This document shows, in pieces, positions 58,215-64,000 of a DNA stretch of 64,000 bases; the stretch's first letter is position 1; every line of letters begins with the position of its first letter. This DNA is from Ophiocordyceps camponoti-saundersi (nom. inval.) (Eukaryota > Ascomycota > Sordariomycetes > Hypocreales > Ophiocordycipitaceae). A program made the position numbers and the translations under genes. The notes beneath the pieces were generated by a model that did not search any database, was not told the origin of the DNA, and saw nothing but the letters and a program-made list of their open reading frames with translations. The stretch is taken from assembly GCA_003339415.1 (NCBI GenBank), contig PDHQ01000060.1, positions 1-64,000 of the forward strand, given 5' to 3'.

Positions 58215-60325
58215 ATGGCGCCCAAGACGAAAAACCGTCCCAGCTTCTGCGAGTGGGTGATCGGATCGAGAATCGATGATATTTTCCCGGATCAGCCCAA
58301 GCCAGAGCCGCCGCCGCCGCAGAAACGAGACGTTGTCAGGTTCGAGGTGACAACCGACGACGAGGCAGAAGCAGATACTCTCACCGTCACCTACCCTCGC
58401 CCGCAAAGATTGAACTCTGCAAGAAACGCCAACAAGGATGCCGTCGCTAAGAAAGTCCGCTTCCATCCGTCGCCAAGCAAGCCTGCCATCAAGAAGGGCA
58501 TAGTTACTTCGTCCGAAGCTGAGGGCGATGCGTCCGACTCAGCCTCCGAGTCTGAGCAGGAGTTGTCCGATGCCGAGATCTCAGATACCTCTTCGGAAAC
58601 GACAGCCAAGAAAAAGAAGAGGAGGAGGCGGCGGAGGAGGAGCAAGAAGCGCGGGCCCATCGGCCCAAATCGTCCTTCAGCTTGCCAATGCCCCAGCTGC
58701 GTTCTCAGCCGCGAGACATTGATGAAGTGCCAAGCAGTCAAGTTGGACGAAGCGACGACTGAGTCGGATGACGCCGCCACCGATTCGGAAGAAGCAACCA
58801 CCGAGTCGGAAGCATCGAGCACCGAGGTCGCCGTCTGTAAACCCCAACCGTCCAAGTGCACGAGGACGAAGAAGACCAAGGCGGGCGAGGCTGATGCGGA
58901 CGACGAGGGCTCCTCATCCGTCACACCTGATCAAGTTGCCAAGCCGGGCACTTACAAATCCAGGAAAAGAAGGGCAAGGAGACAGCGTAGAGATCCAAGA
59001 GAGGTGTCCCAGCCTTCATCAGCTGGCGATGGCAACAAAACAGCCGCGGCTGAAGGTGGCGTCAACCTTGGGCCGGCAGAAGTCAGAAGAAAGTATCGCA
59101 GAGACCGGGCGAGAGAGGATTACTATCCAGCGGCCACTACGGGCCTTCACAGCCGCCGCCCGCAGCTGATCGAGCCGATCCGGGCAGAGGTGGTGCAGAC
59201 GGAGAAGGTGGTGGAGACGGCCGACGACCCGCCGCCCAACGCCTTCTACGACCCGAAGCATGGCGTTCTTCGTGTCTACCACGGGCCCAAGTACGGAAAT
59301 CACTCGGGGCACGCCCTATATCCCCGTCGCGATGAGCCGAGTCGCCCGCCGCCCATGGGCACGCAGCATCACTCGCATAACCCGTACTTGTACGGATTCA
59401 ACCAAGTCAAGCAGGGCCTGGACGCCATGCCGATAACTCAGGCCATGCCGATGACCCAGGGCGTGCCGATAACCCAGGGCATGCCGGCACCGCCGTTGCA
59501 GGCAATGTGTCCCCCCCCGGGCCTCGCGCCCGGCGGCGGTCATGTACCCGGAGGCGGTCACGTCTTCGCGCCTGGCGTCGGTTATACCTCCGGCGGCTAT
59601 GCTCCCGGCGCTTACTCGTATGCTCCTCCCGGCGCTTATCCCTACGGCGGATTCGTACCCTCGGCATGGCCGGCGCATGGTACAGGCCAAGGCAACGGTT
59701 ACAAGGGCGCCTTTAGCATGTCTGGTGCGAACGGTGCCTCCCCGGTCAGCAGGCACATGGACATTGGTGGGGACAACAACGTGGCGCCAGGCAACTTGAC
59801 GGTACGAGTCGTCGACCTGTCAGGGCGCTTGAGACCGTTCGCTGACGGAATCAGGGGGGCAATCCGTACTATCCAGGCAACCGAAGCAGGTCCCAGATTG
59901 ACGCCGCGCGCAACCGAACGACTTGGAACGCAGCCTCACCGGTCGCGAATGACGGTTGGCCGATTAATGAAGGCTGGCCGACTAATGACGGAATGGCGAG
60001 CACGACGCAGGCGTGCGCTCGGCAATCATGGGGAGATGGTCCAGGGGATCAGACGATGGGCTGTAACAATGGCAGCAACCAAGCGCAGCAGTCTCCGTGG
60101 GATAACGGGATGGATCCGACGCAGATGAACCAGGCGGCGAACGAAGGGGCAACAGAATGGAACCAGCAATCCGAGAGGCAAAGCCCAACGGGCGCTGGTA
60201 ACGGATGGGGAGCGAGCGGATGGGATGCGGGCGGACAGCAAGACAACGGTGGCACGATGAACATGATGCCAGGATCGTTTCCGCCGCCCAAGGCGGAAGC
60301 GACGAACACCTCGGTCGAATGGTGA
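58215..60325 (+). CDS. Large disordered protein with Cys-cluster and Gly/Tyr/Trp-rich repeats, unknown function
   Basis: Exons 58215-59801 and 59855-60325 joined over a 53 bp intron (GTACGA...AATCAG, branch GCTGACGG) give 685 aa. Without splicing the frame ends at 60128 in a less plausible Arg-rich tail. The N-terminal block (SFCEWVIGSRIDDIFPDQPKPEPPPP) looks conserved. A long acidic Ser/Glu/Thr stretch, a run of Lys/Arg (~130-150, possible nuclear signal), a Cys knuckle (CQCPSCVLSRETLMKC) and a basic linker follow. Then come MPITQ/MPMTQ repeats (~400-425), a Gly/Tyr/Ala-Pro repeat region, and a C-terminal Asn/Gln/Trp-rich part with GWPxNxG units. I do not recognise the family. The composition suggests an RNA- or chromatin-associated disordered protein (inference only). 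Confidence 0.68.
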
Positions 60326-60354
60326 GGCTTTGTGTCCTCTGGCGACTGACTAAC

Positions 60355-60389
60355 GGGGGGGGGGGGGGGGGGGGGGGGCGGGGGTGAAA

Positions 60390-60485
<96 letters not shown>

Positions 60486-60938
60486 GAGGCCTCCGGTGAA
60501 AGGGCGACGTTGGTAGTAGTGGTAGTGGTGTTAGTAGTGGTGGTGGTGGTGGTGGTGGTGGTGGTGGTGGCTGAGGCAGACAGAATTCATCGTCCGACGG
60601 GGCGGCGAGATGGGGGAGAGGCTCAGGGCGAGGCTCTGCGCCCACTGACGGATCCTGGAGGGGTGAGAGGGGGGATGATTCATCGACGGCGCTGCAAGGG
60701 TGGTCGTCGGCTCGGACTCGGGAAGCGAAGCAAGTTGGACGGATCTCAGCCTTGTTGGGCGTGCGAGTGGAATGATGAGGGGAAGGCGATTGGTAAGTGA
60801 TGCGCACGTGTCTGTTGACAGGATGGGAAGATGCTAGGATGGATGGATTGATGGATGGCGTCACGGCCTCATCCAGGGTTCTAGAATAGCGCATCTGACG
60901 GTGGCATCGGCTGCGGACAGCGCCGTGGCGGGAGCTGA

Positions 60939-60980
<42 letters not shown>

Positions 60981-60982
60981 GT

Positions 60983-61022
<40 letters not shown>
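60355..61022. repeat. Two very long poly-G tracts
   Basis: 60355-60484 is about 130 nt, almost pure G on the plus strand with few interruptions. 60940-61022 is a second tract of about 80 nt. Translated on the minus strand they give false poly-Pro proteins. They could form G-quadruplexes, or mark collapsed or unreliable assembly. Confidence 0.8.
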
Positions 61023-61023
<1 letters not shown>

Positions 61024-61255
61024 GGTGGTTGGGGGGAGGGGGGAAGGAGGACAAAGCGAGCGAGTGAGGGTGTGTCCGGCGGAGAGAGGCCCCCAAAGAA
61101 TAGATAGCGGGCAAGGGTAGGTTGCGGTGCCGAGACAGAGCCGTATTGTGTCGTTGCCGGAAGAGGATAGGGGGGGGGGGATTTCTATTTGGAGAAGACG
61201 AACATGGATGATGACACGGATATTGGCGTCTCTCTCTGTGTGTGTGTGTATGCGC

Positions 61256-61325
61256 AATGAATGATGTTATACGGGATATTCCTTGTGCAGAATGAATGAT
61301 GTTATACGGGTTGTTCCTTGCGCAG
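61256..61325 (+). repeat. Tandem duplication of a 35 bp unit
   Basis: Two copies, 61256-61290 and 61291-61325. Each starts AATGAATGATGTTATACGGG and ends in CAG, differing at only a few bases. Function is unknown. Confidence 0.85.
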
Positions 61326-61816
61326 TGTCTAGGTGGGTATGTATGTATGTGTGTATGGATGTGTCTGTGATGATCGGGCCGTATTGTATTGTAGGTCAGG
61401 TAAGGCAAGGCAAGGAGTAGCTACCTATGTACGCATGGATGTATGTATGTATGCATGTATGTGTATGCACGGATATACGGATGCGTGGAGGAATAATAAT
61501 GACGTGTATGATGTATGATATATCTGCCGCACCGACGGGCCGGTAAGATGGAGGAGTAGGATGGAGTGTGTGTGTGTATGAGAGAGAGGGAGCGAGAACG
61601 CAAGGCAAGGCAAGGCAGGCTTTCTGCTTTGGGGGCCCGCGTTCGGGATACAGAAGAGGAGGAGAGAGTAGAAAGGAGAGGAGAGGAGAGGAGAGAGAGG
61701 GGGGAGATACAAATTGTCTTGGTCGTATTTCTCAAGTTCCCCCCCCCCCCCCCCCCCAAAAAGGATGTGAATGAAGCTTGAAAGGGCCATATAAACGACA
61801 CAAAGAACAAGACATT

Positions 61817-61856
<40 letters not shown>

Positions 61857-63293
61857 TTTTTTTTCTTTCCTTTTTTTTTTCCCTATGTTCTCTTTTTTTG
61901 CTTCTCTCAACGCGGCTTAGAATTTTTTTTTTTAGTGCTCGTCAGCTTTTGGGGTTTTTACATACATGGTATCCCGTAGTTGTAGACGAGCCGTCTAGCC
62001 GTGGAGATTGAAATCCAGATCGGCGGATGGTTTTTTAGTTTGGTGGGTGGAAATTGCGAGAGGTGCCTCAGCTGACGGGGGTGTGTGGTGTGTGGTTCGT
62101 CTGGGTAGATGAGTTCATGGAGAGGGAGGGAGGTGGTTGTTGGCTGGCATGGCTGTATCCGTATGTATCCGTAGGTTTGTATAATTACAGCTACAGCGAT
62201 GTGTAAGGATGTACGTGAGAGTTGGGTGTAAGAGAGAGAGAGAGAGAGAGAGAGTGTGTGTGTGTGTATTTCCTTTTGTGTGAGTGTGTAAGAGAGAGGT
62301 AAGTAGGGGGGGTCTACGGACGCATCCGTAGTGTCTACGGACAAGACGGACACACTCACTCACGCACATGATGCATATAAAGCTGCGGATAATCCGTATA
62401 CATAACCAGCTATATAAATATAAATATACCTATACAATCTATCACACACACACACCCACTCACTACTCCGTACACACTCACTCACTCACTCCCCTCGGCT
62501 CTCGCAACCTCCGTCTTGTCCGGGACAGGGAACAGACAAAAAAAAGGGGGGGGGGGCGTGTGAGAGCGTCTGTCTGTCTGTCTGTCTGTCTGTCCGAACC
62601 AAGCCCGTCCGCCCGCCCGCCCGCCCGTCCGGAGGTTGGTCACGCAACGAGGCGTCCTTACCTGTCCTACCTACAGAGCAACAACCTACAACTAAAAAGC
62701 TCATTGTGAGGTGAAATTTTTTTTAAAAAAAAAGAGAGACGAGATTCTTGAAGCGGTAACCGGAGCAGCAGAGCCCCGTTTCTACTTCCTTTCCTCTCTT
62801 CTTTCGCATCCTTTTCCTTTTACCCTTTTCCGAGAGACCAAAGTCTCCGATCTGTAAAGGGGAAAGAAAAGGAAAAGGAAAAAAAAAAAAAAGGGATGTG
62901 ATAAAAAAGACGGGGTACGGCGCTGCGGAGATAGATATAAGGTGCTGCTTTTCCTCCCTTTTCCGTCTGTCTGGTCATCGTTGAAGAAGTTCTTCCTCTC
63001 TCTCTCTCTCTCTCTCTCGTCTACATCTTCATTGTCTATCGTTTACGGGGGTTTATTGTCAGTCTTGTCTACAGTCTTATCCCATCATTGTCATCGTCAT
63101 CATCACCGCATATTTCTTGTTACTACTTCTTCTTCTTCTTCTTCTTCATATTTCACCATCCCCATCTACTCCGTCTAGATCTTGCATCTTCAACAACAGC
63201 ATCAAGTTTTTTTTTTTTTTTTTTTACTTGACATCATCGATTTGAACATAAAAAAAACAGCCAGCCTTTTTTTTTATTATCATCGTCAACGGC

Positions 63294-64000
63294 ATGAAGA
63301 TCGAGTACGCTTCCGGCTTGGTGGCCGTCTTCTTGTCCGCCGTGGCAGACGGTCTCGCCACTGGCTATCGTGGTCGTCATGGAGGAGACGATACGGCTGA
63401 GGCGGCTCACCTGATGCGTCGGATAAGCCATCAGTACACACGCGATGTCATCTCTTCTTTGCCCGGGAAGTCGTGCAATCGTGAGAATATAGTTGTGCGG
63501 AAAGAATGGTGAGTTTTCCCACGTGTGTAAGATGTGCGTGTGTGCATATATATATATATACACATACACATACGCATACACATACACATACATACACACA
63601 TACACATCTTGATGAGATCACCATTCTCCCCCTGACACAAGACTATTACCACCGTCTAGGGATTCTCTGTCGAGAGATGAGCGCCGCGATTACATTCGTG
63701 CCACAAAGTGTCTGATAGCGAAGCCTTCCATGGCCGGAAACGCGACTCTGGCTCGCAACAGATTCGAAGACTTTGTCATGACTCACGTCGACAAGACGTT
63801 TACCATTCACTTTTCCGTTCGTCTCCCTCGAGGAAAAAAACTCACGATAGTAAAAGCCGTACTGATCGAGAGAACAAAAAAACAACAACAACAGGGTCTT
63901 CTCCTACCATGGCACCGCTATTTCCTCTGGCTGTACGAAAAGGCCCTCCGCGAAGAATGCGGCTACCAAGGCTATCAGCCCTACTTCGACTGGTCAAAGT
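63294..64000 (+). CDS. Secreted tyrosinase, 5' part (cut by window edge)
   Basis: Exons 63294-63508, 63660-63816 and 63895 to beyond 64000. Residues 1-~22 are a signal peptide (starting MKIEYASGLVAVFLSAVADG). The joins give VVRKEWDSLSRDERRDYIRATKCL (63508/63660) and FTIHFSGLLLPWHRYFLWLYEKALREECGYQGYQPYFDWSK (63816/63895; shown here only to place the motifs). The His of FVMTH, TIH and PWHR is the CuA copper site of type-3 copper tyrosinases, which oxidise phenols to o-quinones. The N-terminal Cys (KSCNREN) is usual in secreted fungal members. The CuB half lies outside the window. These enzymes act in pigment formation or secondary metabolism; a cluster cannot be judged from this side only. Confidence 0.88.

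Larger units (their letters stand above)
60326..63293. other. 3 kb repeat-rich intergenic region
   Basis: No gene is supported. It contains very long poly-G tracts (listed), a GGT/TGG tract at about 60510-60570, a 2x35 bp tandem repeat (listed), (TATG)n near 61338-61350 and 61438-61460, (CT)n 61819-61853, (GA)n 62231-62254, (GT)n after it, (CTGT)n 62569-62595, (CCCG)n 62609-62628, and TATCCGTA at 62156 and 62166. The last ~350 bp (CT-rich) are the tyrosinase leader. Confidence 0.65.

Noticed and set aside
60049..61257. 402-codon proline-rich open frame on the minus strand
   Set aside because: It is only the translation of the poly-G tracts and of the antisense of a real gene's last exon. No domain, start context or splice support.

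Overview
The window is nuclear DNA of a filamentous ascomycete (Pezizomycotina, most likely Sordariomycetes; this is inference). Most genes carry one to a few short introns of about 50-140 bp with GT...AG ends and CTGAC/CTAAC-type branch sites. Coding regions are GC-rich. Gene content is typical of the group: a bHLH Cbf1, a YDR124W-type helical bundle protein, a DUF1749 hydrolase, a BTB protein and a secreted tyrosinase. Intergenic DNA is full of simple repeats: GTAG/CTAC, GA/CT, poly-G/C and a recurring TATCCGTA octamer.

Layout from left to right: SUMO-activating subunit AOS1 (minus, 0.9-2.6 kb); a conserved protein broken by a one-base frameshift (plus, 4.1-5.9 kb); a 4.2 kb gene-poor interval holding two intact MITE-like elements with terminal inverted repeats and target-site duplications; a coiled-coil protein (10.1-11.5 kb); complex I subunit NDUFB3 (minus); the CAF1/POP2 deadenylase; the GID/CTLH E3 ligase subunit FYV10/GID9 (minus); an assembly gap inside poly-C/poly-T (17.5-17.7 kb); CBF1; a YDR124W-domain protein with a poly-Gln/His tail (minus); and 4.7 kb of repeat-rich DNA (22.9-27.6 kb).

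Next come a nine-exon YCF1-type ABCC transporter (minus, 27.6-32.9 kb) and a more AT-rich, accessory-looking stretch (33.5-41 kb). That stretch holds a DUF1749/SidJ-like esterase, a small secreted 8-cysteine defensin-like peptide and a half-size ABCG transporter. Housekeeping genes then resume: TTI1, NADH diphosphatase NPY1, a vacuolar PQ-loop transporter, TIM23, a Pro/Gly/Gln-repeat protein, a GH47 alpha-mannosidase, a BTB/Cys4 protein, dephospho-CoA kinase and a large disordered protein. After a 3 kb interval with very long poly-G tracts, the right edge cuts a secreted tyrosinase.

The genes do not form one pathway. They cover SUMO and ubiquitin conjugation (AOS1, GID9), mRNA decay (CAF1), mitochondria (NDUFB3, TIM23), vacuolar transport (ABCC, PQ-loop), CoA/NADH metabolism (CoaE, NPY1), PIKK maturation (TTI1) and N-glycan trimming (GH47). 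The observations I rate most interesting are the defensin-like peptide, the two MITEs with intact target duplications, the 24.7-27.1 kb cluster of TATCCGTA octamers, and the frameshifted conserved gene.
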